Shown here: in pieces, positions 7,836-15,906 of the stretch | How positions within the stretch are numbered: the first letter of the stretch is position 1 | Layout of the letters: the number at the start of each line of letters is the position of its first letter | Source: Nitrospinota bacterium | GTDB taxonomy: Bacteria > 2-12-FULL-45-22 > JACOWJ01 | Length of the DNA stretch: 33,022 nucleotides | Assembly (NCBI GenBank): GCA_016176845.1 | Contig: JACOWJ010000001.1 | Coordinates: 1 to 33,022, forward strand | Reading direction: 5' to 3' | Notes under the pieces: model-generated | Database searches by the model: none | Told to the model about the DNA's origin: nothing | Seen by the model: only the letters and a program-made list of their open reading frames with translations | Position numbers and translations under genes: made by a program

Positions 7836-9008
7836 CTACCTCCTTAGCCAGCGGCCAATCAAACGGGAGGCGACCTCTCTCCCCCAGTGGTCGGCCTCCA
7901 GCACGGTTTCCAACCCCTTTAGCGGTTGAGGGACATGGCTGTTGATGGTCTCCTCGATGACCCGAGGGATCTGCAAGAAGCCGATCTCCCCCCGCAGGAA
8001 AGACTGGACCGCGATTTCATCGGCGGCGTTGAGGACCGCCGGCATCGTCCCTCCGACCTCGATCGCCCGAAAGGCGTAACGCAAACAAGGAAAGCGCTCC
8101 AAATCGGGCTGATCGAACGTCAGGGAGCCGATCCGGGCCAGATCCAACGAGGAGAGCTGATTGGGAAGCCGTTGGGGATGACCGGGATCGTAAGAGAGGG
8201 CATAAGCGATGGGGATGCGCATGTCGGGAGGTCCCAGTTGAGCGATCACGGACCCGTCATGAAACTCGACCATCGAATGGATGATGCTCTGCGGATGGAT
8301 CAAGATCTGGATACGGGCAGGCTCCACCTCGAACAACCACTTGGCCTCGATCACCTCAAAGCCCTTATTCATTAAGGTGGCACAGTCGATAGTGATCTTC
8401 TCGCCCATCTGCCAGTTGGGATGGCGCAAGGCCTCCTTCTTTCCCACCCAGCTCATCTCTTCGAGGGAAAGGTTGCGAAAGGGTCCTCCCGAGCCGGTCA
8501 GGATCAATCTTCGGATGGCCCGCCGGTCCTCTCCTGCCAGGGCTTGAAGGATCGCACTGTGCTCGCTGTCGATGGGAATGAGTGCTGCCCTGCCGGCCGC
8601 CTGCCGCAGGACCAGCTCTCCCGCCATCACCAGGACCTCTTTGTTGGCCAGGGCAATATCCTTCCCGGCCTCGATCGCCGATAAGGTTGGAATCAGGCCG
8701 GCCGCCCCGACGATCGCCGAGACCACCAACTCCACGCCCGTCAAGGCCGCCAGACGCCTCATTCCATCCGGGCCGGCCCAGACCTCGATCCCCTCGCCCT
8801 TCAGCCTTTCATCGAGCTCCTGAGCCCGGTCTTCCGCGTATAAGGCCACGCATGGAGGCCGAAACTCCCGGGCCTGGCTTTCCAGCTCGTCGAGGTTATG
8901 ATGGGCCCCCAGGCCCATTACCTGGAACTTGTCCCGATTCTGCCGGACGACTTCCAATGTACCGAGGCCGATGGAGCCGGTGGAGCCCAGGATCGCGATC
9001 TTTTTCAT
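7836..9008 (-). CDS. dxr: 1-deoxy-D-xylulose 5-phosphate reductoisomerase
   Basis: The 390-residue enzyme of the MEP isoprenoid pathway converts DXP to 2-C-methyl-erythritol 4-phosphate with NADPH. Seen in order are the NADPH motif ILGSTGSIG (residues 6-14), ALANKEVLVMAG, the metal/substrate site IDSEHSAILQAL, LTGSGGPFR, ATLMNKGFEVIEAKWLF and IHPQSIIHSMVEF. Length and start (MKKIAILG) are normal. It follows cdsA in the usual uppS-cdsA-dxr order, about 95 bp downstream, with a family A repeat in the gap (9055-9104). UppS, CdsA and Dxr link isoprenoid supply to cell wall and phospholipid synthesis. Confidence 0.97.
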   Translation of the reverse strand: MKKIAILGSTGSIGLGTLEVVRQNRDKFQVMGLGAHHNLDELESQAREFRPPCVALYAEDRAQELDERLKGEGIEVWAGPDGMRRLAALTGVELVVSAIVGAAGLIPTLSAIEAGKDIALANKEVLVMAGELVLRQAAGRAALIPIDSEHSAILQALAGEDRRAIRRLILTGSGGPFRNLSLEEMSWVGKKEALRHPNWQMGEKITIDCATLMNKGFEVIEAKWLFEVEPARIQILIHPQSIIHSMVEFHDGSVIAQLGPPDMRIPIAYALSYDPGHPQRLPNQLSSLDLARIGSLTFDQPDLERFPCLRYAFRAIEVGGTMPAVLNAADEIAVQSFLRGEIGFLQIPRVIEETINSHVPQPLKGLETVLEADHWGREVASRLIGRWLRR

Positions 9009-9054
9009 GGGAAATCCTATGCCCCTTCTAACAGGGTGGCCTTAGCGATACTGT

Positions 9055-9104
9055 TTTAAATTTGCAATTTCCAATTTGCAATTTCCAATGCTCGCGCAGC
9101 GAGC
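9055..9104 (-). repeat. Family A repeat copy 4 (hairpin next to cdsA stop)
   Basis: The perfect dyad GCTCGC-GCA-GCGAGC (9090-9104) touches the cdsA stop codon (TAG at 9105-9107). On the minus strand it is followed by words ATTGGAAATTGCAAATTGG (9055-9089). The layout matches the copies next to nurA and rpsI. Confidence 0.8.
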
Positions 9105-9983
9105 CTAACCCTTCATGATCAGGTAGTAATACATTGCTGGGGCAGCAAACAGCAAGCTATCGACCCGGTCCAGCATGCCTCCGTGGCCCGGGAGGAGGCT
9201 GCCAGAGTCCTTGGCCTCCAATCCTCTCTTGATCAAGGATTCTCCCAGATCTCCCAGCTGCCCTAAGGCATTGAGGGCCAGGCCCACAAGCAGGCAATGG
9301 ATCGCACTCCAAGAGCCCAGAAACCAGGTGTGGGCGATCCATGCCCCCAACAGTCCGCCTCCCAGGCCGCCCACTGCTCCTTCCACCGTCTTTTTCGGGC
9401 TAATCCGCCCTGCCAGCGGGTGCCTCCCCCAGCTCCGGCCGACGTAATAGGCCGCCGTATCCCCGAACCAGATCACCCATAGGACAAAGAAGACATAGCC
9501 CCGGCCATCCTCCAGCTCCCGCAAGGGGAGAAAATGGCTCAGCGACCAGCTGACATACAGGATAGCGAAAAGAGTGTTCGAGATGCCCTGTGTGGACTCC
9601 CAAAAATCCCGCCGGCTAAAAAGTTGGCTAACCAGGAGCGTGATGGGAGTGGCGGTCAAGACCAGTTGGATCCATTCCCTCTTTTCCAGGAAGAAGGCCA
9701 GAGCCAGGAGCTCCCCCAAGATCAGCCCTGGCAAAGGATAACAGACCTGTTGTTGGCGGGACAGCATCGTGAAGAGCTCGGTCAGCCCCAGAAGGATGAT
9801 CAGGCTGAGGAGAGAGAAGAAATAGAGAGGCGGGGCCTTCAGGACGAAAAAGATAACCACAGGCAGAAGGAGAGCAGCGGTCAGGACCCGTTTCCCCTTC
9901 GGGGAATTGGAAAATGCCCATCGGAAATTGGAAAGAGCAAATTGAAAATTTCCAATCTTCAATTTGCTCTTTCCAATTTTCAA
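9105..9983 (-). CDS. cdsA: Phosphatidate cytidylyltransferase
   Basis: The protein has many hydrophobic segments and ends with the CdsA signature: SLIKRGLEAKDSGSLLPG followed by HGGMLDRVDSLLFA. It makes CDP-diacylglycerol from phosphatidate and CTP in the inner membrane. The conserved part begins at about residue 31 (KRVLTAALLLPVV). The preceding 30 residues (MKIGKSKLKIGNFQFAL and on) are encoded by a family A repeat. The only start in frame is a TTG at 9983 whose bases overlap the uppS stop (TTGA). So the real start is uncertain, and the repeat seems to have become the N-terminus. Confidence 0.9.
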   Translation of the reverse strand: MKIGKSKLKIGNFQFALSNFRWAFSNSPKGKRVLTAALLLPVVIFFVLKAPPLYFFSLLSLIILLGLTELFTMLSRQQQVCYPLPGLILGELLALAFFLEKREWIQLVLTATPITLLVSQLFSRRDFWESTQGISNTLFAILYVSWSLSHFLPLRELEDGRGYVFFVLWVIWFGDTAAYYVGRSWGRHPLAGRISPKKTVEGAVGGLGGGLLGAWIAHTWFLGSWSAIHCLLVGLALNALGQLGDLGESLIKRGLEAKDSGSLLPGHGGMLDRVDSLLFAAPAMYYYLIMKG

Positions 9984-9998
9984 TCCTCGCGGAGCGAG
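9891..9998 (-). repeat. Family A repeat copy 5 (bridges uppS and cdsA)
   Basis: Bounded by two hairpins, TTCCCC-TTC-GGGGAA (about 9893-9907) and CTCGC-GGA-GCGAG (9986-9998). Inside are facing words GGAAAGAGCAAATTGAA and TTCAATTTGCTCTTTCC. It encodes the last residues of UppS (SIGSLRED), its stop codon, and the first 30 or so codons of cdsA. Confidence 0.8.
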
Positions 9999-10783
9999 CC
10001 GATTGACTGCCGCTGATCGGAGAGCTGCTGGCTGATGATGCCGAAACGCCGCTCTCGCCTTTGGAACTCCAACAGGGCACGCAACAGGTCATCGGCTCTG
10101 AAGTCGGGCCAGAGCGTTTTGGTAAAGTAAAGCTCTGCGTAAGCCATCTGCCAAAGAAGGAAGTTGCTGACCCGCATCTCCCCACTGGTTCGTATCAGGA
10201 GGTCCAGTTCGGGCAAGTCGGCCGTATAGAGGTGCTGCTCGAAGAGGGACTCGTCGATCTCTTCCAGGGAAAGCGAACCCTCTTGGAGCTCCTGGGCGAT
10301 CCTCTGGGCCGCGCTAAGGATTTCCATCCGGGCGCTGTAACTTAAGGCCAGGGTCAACACCATCGCCTCGTTATGCCGGGTTTCCTCCCTGGCCAGCCGA
10401 ATGGCCTCCCTGACCGGTAGGGGAAGATCGCTGATACGGCCGATGACGTTGAACCGGATGTCCTCTTGCTTCATCCGCTCCAATTCCTTATGGATGTATT
10501 CCTCCAGGACCACCATCAGCATGTCGATCTCGGTTTTGGGTCGCCTCCAGTTCTCCACCGAGAAGGAGTATAGGGTCAGGGCCTTAATACCGAGCTCGCG
10601 GCCCGCGGTAACGACCCCATCCACCGCATCTGCACCCGCCCGATGTCCGGCGATCCTGGGCAGGGATCGGCTTTGTGCCCACCTGCCATTTCCATCCATA
10701 ATGATGGCCACATGATCCGGAAGCTTCTCCCGATCCAATTGTTCCAAAAGCCCTTGATCTAACAAATCCCCCGTTTTCCCCAA
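9980..10783 (-). CDS. uppS: Isoprenyl transferase (undecaprenyl diphosphate synthase)
   Basis: A cis-prenyltransferase that extends farnesyl diphosphate for the cell-wall lipid carrier. The conserved blocks are present: HVAIIMDGNGRWAQ with the catalytic Asp, GHRAGADAV, YSFSVENWRRP, and DLLIRTSGEMRVSNFLLWQ with AYAELYF. Length is 267 residues. The start is a TTG at 10783 with a poor ribosome-binding site, so a downstream TTG is possible; the conserved core begins around residue 24. The last eight residues (SIGSLRED) and the stop codon come from the family A repeat, which suggests the original C-terminus was replaced. Confidence 0.93.
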   Translation of the reverse strand: MGKTGDLLDQGLLEQLDREKLPDHVAIIMDGNGRWAQSRSLPRIAGHRAGADAVDGVVTAGRELGIKALTLYSFSVENWRRPKTEIDMLMVVLEEYIHKELERMKQEDIRFNVIGRISDLPLPVREAIRLAREETRHNEAMVLTLALSYSARMEILSAAQRIAQELQEGSLSLEEIDESLFEQHLYTADLPELDLLIRTSGEMRVSNFLLWQMAYAELYFTKTLWPDFRADDLLRALLEFQRRERRFGIISQQLSDQRQSIGSLRED

Positions 10784-10828
10784 CCTTCCATCGCCTTGGA
10801 GGGTAAACCGCCGAACATACCCTCTTTT

Positions 10829-11386
10829 TTATACCTCTAAAACCTCTTTGTTCTTCTTCTCAAGCAGTTCGTCCACCGTCTGGATATACTTATCCGTAAA
10901 TTTTTGGATCTTTTCTTGGGCCCTGTGCGAGTCGTCTTCTGAAACCTCTTTGTTTTTCTCTGCGGCCTTGAGCTCCTCGTTCTTCTCGCGCCGGATGTTG
11001 CGGATGGCCACCTTGCATTCCTCCCCCATCTTTTTGACCACCTTGGTCAGCTCCTTGCGCCGCTCTTCGGTAAGAGGAGGGATGGGGATCTTGATCGCCT
11101 TGCCATCGCTGCTCGGATTCAGCCCCAGGTCAGATTTACGAATGGACCGCTCGATCTCCCCCAGGACCGAGGGGTCCCAGGGCTGGATGGCGATCAAGCG
11201 GCTATCCGGGACAGCCAGAGTGGCCAGGTGATTTAAGGGAGTGGGCGTGCCATGGTAATCTACGACCACCCCGTCCAGGATCGATAGAGAAGCCCGACCC
11301 GTCCTCACCGTGTTCAGCTGCTTCTTCAGCGCCTCGATGGAGTTGTCCATCTTCTTTTCGATATCTTTGTAAATCTTCTCCAACAT
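10829..11386 (-). CDS. frr: Ribosome recycling factor
   Basis: The 185-residue product has the normal RRF length and sequence: LNTVRTGRASLSILDGV, GTPTPLNHLATLAVPD, IQPWDPSVLGEIE, and the C-terminal helix with DKYIQTVDELLEKK. RRF splits post-termination ribosomes together with EF-G. The start (MLEKIYKDIEKKM) lies five bases after the pyrH stop, so the two are coupled. About 45 bp separate it from uppS downstream. Confidence 0.97.
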   Translation of the reverse strand: MLEKIYKDIEKKMDNSIEALKKQLNTVRTGRASLSILDGVVVDYHGTPTPLNHLATLAVPDSRLIAIQPWDPSVLGEIERSIRKSDLGLNPSSDGKAIKIPIPPLTEERRKELTKVVKKMGEECKVAIRNIRREKNEELKAAEKNKEVSEDDSHRAQEKIQKFTDKYIQTVDELLEKKNKEVLEV

Positions 11387-11391
11387 CTCGG

Positions 11392-12108
11392 CTAGCCCCT
11401 TACCAAGGTTCCCAACCTCTCCCCTTCGAGGATCCTCTTGATGCTGCCCCTCTCCTTCAGGTTAAATACGATGATGGGCAATTTGTTATCCATGCAAAGG
11501 GAGACCGCAGTTGCATCCATCACTTTGAGCCCCTTTTTCAGGATATCGATATAGCTAAGATCGGCATATTTCTCGGCGGTCTCATCGAGAAGGGGATCGC
11601 TGGAATAGATCCCATCCACCTTCGTGGCCTTCATGATGACCTCGGCCCCGATTTCCATGGCGCGCAGGGAGGCCGCGGTATCTGTGGTGAAGTAAGGATT
11701 TCCCGTCCCTCCGGCGAAGATCACGACCCGGCGTTTTTCCAGGTGCCGGATGGCGCGGCGACGGATATACGGCTCGGCCAGCTCCCGCATGTCGATGGCC
11801 GTCTGCACGCGGGTGATCACCCCGAGCTTCTCCATGGAATCTTGGAGGGCCAGGCCGTTGATCACTGTGGCCAGCATTCCCATATAATCCGCCGTCACCC
11901 GGTCGATGCCGAAGGAGACGGCCATGGTTCCCCGAAAGATATTCCCTCCCCCGATGACAATGGCCGTCTCTGCCCCCAGCTCCTGGATCTCCTTGACCTC
12001 CTGGGCGATCATCCGGACCGTTTGGGGGTCGATGCCGTAATCGGCATCTCCCATTAGAGCCTCTCCGCTAAGCTTCAGCAGGATCCTTCTGTATTGTAGT
12101 TCGGACAT
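11392..12108 (-). CDS. pyrH: UMP kinase
   Basis: The 238-residue bacterial-type UMP kinase of the amino-acid-kinase fold phosphorylates UMP to UDP. Visible blocks are [12 protein letters not shown] at the N-terminus, [44 protein letters not shown] and [13 protein letters not shown], which bind phosphates and UMP. The start MSELQYRRI is normal and has a GGCGGAGAG ribosome-binding site. It lies in the conserved tsf-pyrH-frr order, 14 bp after tsf. Confidence 0.97.
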   Translation of the reverse strand: MSELQYRRILLKLSGEALMGDADYGIDPQTVRMIAQEVKEIQELGAETAIVIGGGNIFRGTMAVSFGIDRVTADYMGMLATVINGLALQDSMEKLGVITRVQTAIDMRELAEPYIRRRAIRHLEKRRVVIFAGGTGNPYFTTDTAASLRAMEIGAEVIMKATKVDGIYSSDPLLDETAEKYADLSYIDILKKGLKVMDATAVSLCMDNKLPIIVFNLKERGSIKRILEGERLGTLVRG

Positions 12109-12122
12109 TCTCTCCGCCGATT

Positions 12123-12725
12123 CTATGACAGCTCCTCTCCCACCTGGTAGCGGATGAAGCGCCGCACCGTAATGTTCTCTCCCAGTTTGGCGATAGCCTG
12201 TTTAATGCGCAGCTCTACGGGGATATCGGGGTCCTTGACGAAAGGCTGCTCCAGCAAACAGACCTCGGAAAAGAACTTGTCCAACTTTCCGGATACGATC
12301 CGATCGACCACCTTCTCCGGTTTCCCGGTATCCCGAGCCTGAGCCGAATAAATCTCCTTCTCTCGCTGGATGACCTCCGGGAGAACCTCCTCTCGGGTCA
12401 CATACAGGGGATTAGCGGCGGCCACCTGCATGGTCAAGTCCTTGACGAGTTGGTTAAAATCCTCGGTCCTGGCCACAAAATCTGTCTCGCAATTGACCTC
12501 GATCAGCACCCCGATCCGGCCTCCTGCGTGGATATAAGAGCCGACTAGCCCCTCTGAAGTGGTCCTTCCAGACTTCCGGGCCGCCGAAGAAAGCCCCTTC
12601 TTCCTCAGGTAATCGATGGCCTTCTCCAGGTCGCCCCCCATCTCCTGGAGGGCCTCCTTGCAATCCATGACCCCAGCCCCGGTTTTATCCCTCAGGTCTT
12701 TCACCATGGCTGCCGTAACTGCCAT
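12123..12725 (-). CDS. tsf: Translation elongation factor Ts (short form)
   Basis: EF-Ts exchanges GDP for GTP on EF-Tu. The 200-residue protein shows [19 protein letters not shown] (N-terminal helical part with the EF-Tu-contacting TGAG/DCK segment) and [13 protein letters not shown] in the core. This is the short form with one core repeat, as in many thermophiles and deep lineages, not the about 280-residue form of E. coli. GGGAGG lies 10 bases before the ATG. It follows rpsB by 66 bp. Confidence 0.96.
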   Translation of the reverse strand: MAVTAAMVKDLRDKTGAGVMDCKEALQEMGGDLEKAIDYLRKKGLSSAARKSGRTTSEGLVGSYIHAGGRIGVLIEVNCETDFVARTEDFNQLVKDLTMQVAAANPLYVTREEVLPEVIQREKEIYSAQARDTGKPEKVVDRIVSGKLDKFFSEVCLLEQPFVKDPDIPVELRIKQAIAKLGENITVRRFIRYQVGEELS

Positions 12726-12791
12726 TTGAACTTTGCCTCCCCATAGCGACTCTCGGTAATAGGCTTAAGCCTTCCTCGAATGGAATGAAAT

Positions 12792-13667
12792 TTAAATGGA
12801 AGCTTCCAGGGGCTTGGGGCCATTCACTTCCACCCGCTTCTTCGCGCCTCTCTTCCGCTTTCCTTTGCCTCCAACTCCCTCCTCTTCTTCGTCCTCTTCC
12901 CCGGGCAACCTCTCGAAGAGGTCCTCCTGGGACAGCTCGCCTTCCCTGAGCTCTCCTTCGGCCCTCTCGGCCTCCCGGGTCAGGAACTCCGCCCGACCCT
13001 CCATGACCGCATCCGATACCTGAGAGGCGATCAGCCGGATGGCCCGTATGGCATCATCGTTGCTCGGGACGACATACTCGATGCCCTCGGGATCGCAGTT
13101 GGTATCCACCACCGCCACGACCGGGATCCCTAACCGCCTGGCCTCATGTAGGGCGATCCGCTCCTTTCGAGGGTCGATGATAAAAACCGCTTTGGGAAGG
13201 CGGTCCATGGTCTTGATGCCGCCGAGGAACTTTTCCAACCGCTGCCGTTCTTTCTCGAGCTTCAAGACCTCCTTCTTGGAGAGGGCCTCACTTTCGCCTG
13301 CTGCCAGCATGGCCTCCAATCGTTTTAGGCGATTAATGCTCTTGCGAATGGTGGTGAAATTGGTGAGCATCCCTCCCAACCACCTTTGGGTAACGCAAGG
13401 CATATTGCACCGTAGCGCCTCTGCCACGATCGGTTCTTGGGCCTGCCGCTTCGTCCCTACAAACAGGACCTGTTCCCCTTTGGCGGCCGCTCCCTGGATG
13501 AATTCGTAGGCCTCTCTAAGTTTCTGGAGGGTCTTCTGTAAATCAATGATATATATCCCATTGCGGGACCCAAAGATGTACTTCTTCATCTTGGGGTTCC
13601 ACCGCTTGGTCTGATGCCCAAAATGGGCCCCTGCCTCTAGCAGTTGTTTCATTGAGACTACGGACAA
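12792..13667 (-). CDS. rpsB: 30S ribosomal protein S2
   Basis: A typical S2 start, [20 protein letters not shown], followed by [21 protein letters not shown] and [20 protein letters not shown]. Length is 291 residues; beyond about residue 235 is a charged tail ([20 protein letters not shown]) that exceeds the common S2 length. The TTG at 13667 is chosen over the ATG five codons later because a strong GGAGGAGGAG ribosome-binding site sits 7-8 bases before it, and the resulting N-terminus (MSVVSMKQ) matches relatives. A sigma-70-like promoter lies about 100 bp upstream. The leader of about 95 nt holds the dyad ACCGGTGTACCGGT; whether it is a regulatory RNA is not known. Confidence 0.96.
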   Translation of the reverse strand: MSVVSMKQLLEAGAHFGHQTKRWNPKMKKYIFGSRNGIYIIDLQKTLQKLREAYEFIQGAAAKGEQVLFVGTKRQAQEPIVAEALRCNMPCVTQRWLGGMLTNFTTIRKSINRLKRLEAMLAAGESEALSKKEVLKLEKERQRLEKFLGGIKTMDRLPKAVFIIDPRKERIALHEARRLGIPVVAVVDTNCDPEGIEYVVPSNDDAIRAIRLIASQVSDAVMEGRAEFLTREAERAEGELREGELSQEDLFERLPGEEDEEEEGVGGKGKRKRGAKKRVEVNGPKPLEASI

Positions 13668-13767
13668 ATTTTCACTCCTCCTCCTCGTGTTCAGGGGGTG
13701 ATCCTTCCGCCAAGGTCAGGACCGGTACACCGGTGAAACGGCAAAATCCTAATCATATCCTATCGAA

Positions 13768-13796
13768 AGTTTAGCGGAAAAAGCGGGGTCAGTCAA
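13768..13796 (-). promoter_or_regulatory. Sigma-70-like promoter for rpsB-tsf-pyrH
   Basis: On the minus strand TTGACT (13791-13796) and TAAACT (13768-13773) are separated by exactly 17 bp. It lies between the argC stop codon and the rpsB leader, so rpsB and the following genes have their own start of transcription. Confidence 0.6.
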
Positions 13797-13801
13797 GCGA
13801 T

Positions 13802-14842
13802 TCATGGGAAGACCGGAGGCCGATCAAGGCCCATCCTCTCGGAGAGCCCAACCATCAGATTCATATTCTGGATGGCTTGCCCCGAAGCCCCTTTGACCAG
13901 GTTGTCCAAGGCCGCAACCAGGATAGCCATCCCGGTTCTTTCGTCCACACTGACCCCGATATCACAACAATTGGAGGTTTCTACGTTGCGCGTGTCCGGC
14001 CGAGAGCCGTCCCCCACAACCCTCACGAAGGGCTCTTGGCGGTAGAACTCCACCAGCAGCTCCTGCAGCTCCTCCGCGGCGATCCTCCGAGCCAACTTGA
14101 GATAGATGGTGCTCAGGATGCCCCGAATCATCGGGGCCAGGTGAGGCGTAAACGAGACCCGGATTGGCCTTCCAGCCTGGAGGGATAGCTCCTGCTCGAT
14201 CTCCGGCGTATGCCGGTGAGCCGCCACCTGGTAGGCTTTCAAACCGCCGCTCCGTTCGCAAAACTGGTAGGGGAGATCCCCCTGGCGGCCCGCTCCGGAT
14301 ATGCCGGATTTACAATCGGCAATGATCGTGTCCCCTTCCAGCAGCCCCTCCTGGAGAAGCGGGGCTGCCGCCAAGATCACGCTGGTCGGATAGCAACCCG
14401 GATTGGCCACCAGGGAACCGGCCCGGATGGCCTCACGCTTCAGCTCTGGCAACCCATAAACCGCCTCTTTCAGCCATCGGGGATCGCTATGGGCCCGCCC
14501 ATACCACTGCGGGTAAGCCTGCGGGTCCTTCAGGCGAAAGTCGGCGCTCAGGTCAATGGCCTTCTTCCCCTTCTTCAAGAGAGCGGGAATGACCTCCATC
14601 GCTGCCCCATGGGGCAGCGCGGTGAAGAACAGCTCGCCCTCCTCAGCCACCTCTTCCACGATCAAGGGTCTGTAAGAGAAATTCAGCCATCCCTTTAAAG
14701 AAGGAAATACCTGATCGATCTCTTGATGGGCATGCTTCTCCGCCGTCACCACCGTGATCTCTACCTCCGGATGGCCGCGCAAAAGCCTCATGAGCTCCAC
14801 ACCGGTATAGCCACTGGCCCCCAGGATGCCGACCTTGATCAT
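13802..14842 (-). CDS. argC: N-acetyl-gamma-glutamyl-phosphate reductase
   Basis: Third step of arginine synthesis: NADPH reduction of N-acetylglutamyl phosphate to the semialdehyde. The N-terminus MIKVGILGASGYTGVELMRLL is the NADP-binding start, and VANPGCYPTSVILA carries the catalytic Cys of the ArgC family. The 346-residue length is normal. The ATG at 14842 is chosen because the open frame upstream (to 15031) only translates the family A repeat and antisense rpsI. It follows rpsI at about 110 bp and probably belongs to the rplM-rpsI transcript, an unusual addition to that operon. Confidence 0.94.
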   Translation of the reverse strand: MIKVGILGASGYTGVELMRLLRGHPEVEITVVTAEKHAHQEIDQVFPSLKGWLNFSYRPLIVEEVAEEGELFFTALPHGAAMEVIPALLKKGKKAIDLSADFRLKDPQAYPQWYGRAHSDPRWLKEAVYGLPELKREAIRAGSLVANPGCYPTSVILAAAPLLQEGLLEGDTIIADCKSGISGAGRQGDLPYQFCERSGGLKAYQVAAHRHTPEIEQELSLQAGRPIRVSFTPHLAPMIRGILSTIYLKLARRIAAEELQELLVEFYRQEPFVRVVGDGSRPDTRNVETSNCCDIGVSVDERTGMAILVAALDNLVKGASGQAIQNMNLMVGLSERMGLDRPPVFP

Positions 14843-14855
14843 ACGACTCCATCGA

Positions 14856-14953
14856 ATTGGAAATTGGAAAATGAAAATTGGAAATTGCAAATTGGAATGA
14901 AATGGAAACCAGGAAAATTTCCAATCTGCAATTTCCAATTCGCGCGCAGCGCG
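14856..14953 (-). repeat. Family A repeat copy 6 (hairpin next to rpsI stop)
   Basis: The hairpin CGCGC-GCA-GCGCG (14941-14953) starts one base after the rpsI stop codon. It is followed on the minus strand by words GAATTGGAAATTGCAGATTGG, then facing words of the inverse type down to 14856. It fills the rpsI-argC gap. Confidence 0.8.
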
Positions 14954-14954
14954 T

Positions 14955-15350
14955 TTATCGCTTGGAGAACTGGAAGCGGGCACGGGCCCCCCTCTGCCCG
15001 TACTTCTTCCTTTCCTTCGCACGAGGGTCACGGGTCAGGAAGCCAGCCCTTTTCAAGGGGATTCGCAGGGAAGGATCTGCCAGCTCCAATGCCTTGGAGA
15101 TCCCATGCCGGATCGCTCCCGCCTGGCCTGACAATCCGCCTCCCCTGGCGGTAGCGATCACATCGAACTGGGCCAGCGTGTTGGTGACCTCGAAAGGCTG
15201 CCGGATCACCATCTGGGAGGTCTCTCGGCCAAAGTATTCCTCCACGGGCTTCTTGTTAACGGTAACCTGGCCGCTGCCCGGCTTGCTCAGCCAGATCCTC
15301 CCTACGGCCGTCTTTCTTCTTCCAGTAGCGTAAAACTTCTGTTGTTCCAT
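14955..15350 (-). CDS. rpsI: 30S ribosomal protein S9
   Basis: The 131-residue S9 has [16 protein letters not shown] at the start, the [17 protein letters not shown] segment, and ends in [17 protein letters not shown], whose basic tail reaches the P-site tRNA. The ATG at 15350 (MEQQKFY) is chosen because GGGAGGAAGGA precedes it directly; the longer frame would translate that ribosome-binding site. It follows rplM as usual, but with an unusual 128-bp gap carrying an inverted repeat. The stop codon abuts a family A hairpin. Confidence 0.96.
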   Translation of the reverse strand: MEQQKFYATGRRKTAVGRIWLSKPGSGQVTVNKKPVEEYFGRETSQMVIRQPFEVTNTLAQFDVIATARGGGLSGQAGAIRHGISKALELADPSLRIPLKRAGFLTRDPRAKERKKYGQRGARARFQFSKR

Positions 15351-15375
15351 TCCTTCCTCCCAATCCATGGGGAAA

Positions 15376-15475
15376 TGTCAATTAGCTCGTAGCTCATAGC
15401 AAAGACGGGCCGGCTTTTTGCCTTTGCTATGAGCCATGAGCTTATTTAGCTTAAAATGGAAATTCCTATGCATCC
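15376..15475. repeat. Inverted-repeat element between rplM and rpsI
   Basis: TTAGCTCGTAGCTCATAGCA (continuing AAG) at about 15379-15402 faces CTTTGCTATGAGCCATGAGC (then TTA) at about 15421-15444, separated by a GGCCGGC-rich loop. To its right is GGAAATTCCTAT (15460-15471), the inverse of a word found twice in the qhp locus. It has no coding capacity and probably forms a hairpin in the ribosomal-protein transcript. Confidence 0.65.
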
Positions 15476-15478
15476 CAG

Positions 15479-15904
15479 CTAGAGCAGAGGCTCCGGCCTT
15501 TGGGCCGCATGAGGGTGATCGGGGCCCGCGTAGACCTTCAACTTCTTGATGGTGGACCGGCCCAGCTTGTTCTTGGGCAACATCCCTTTAACCGCCAGCT
15601 CGATAACCCTCTCGGGCTTCGACTGGAGCAGCTTCTTGCTCGTAATGGATTTCAGCCCCCCTGGGTAACCCGAGTACCGGTAATAAAGTTTCTCGTCGAG
15701 CTTTCTCCCGGTCAGCTTCACTTTGCCCGCATTGATGATGATCACATGATCGCCCGTATCGACGTGCGGAGTAAAGATCGGCTTATGCTTCCCTCGCAGG
15801 ACTTTGGCTACTTCGCTGGCCAGCCTCCCGAGAACCTTCCCCTGGGCATCCACCACGTACCATTTTCTCTCGACTTCTTCTTTCTTGGCAGAAAACGTCT
15901 TCAT
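15479..15904 (-). CDS. rplM: 50S ribosomal protein L13
   Basis: The 141-residue L13 shows [39 protein letters not shown] and the C-terminal [19 protein letters not shown] with [12 protein letters not shown]. The start at 15904 ([10 protein letters not shown]) is the normal L13 start; a TTG two codons earlier is also in frame. The gene starts three bases beyond the stop of the TPR/cNMP gene, so both are probably on one transcript that includes rpsI. Confidence 0.96.
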   Translation of the reverse strand: MKTFSAKKEEVERKWYVVDAQGKVLGRLASEVAKVLRGKHKPIFTPHVDTGDHVIIINAGKVKLTGRKLDEKLYYRYSGYPGGLKSITSKKLLQSKPERVIELAVKGMLPKNKLGRSTIKKLKVYAGPDHPHAAQRPEPLL

Positions 15905-15906
15905 GA

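Noticed and set aside
14843-15031. N-terminal extension of argC
   Set aside because: The extension translates the family A repeat (words such as NLQFPIFIFQFPI) and antisense rpsI; ArgC proteins start at MIKVGILGASG.
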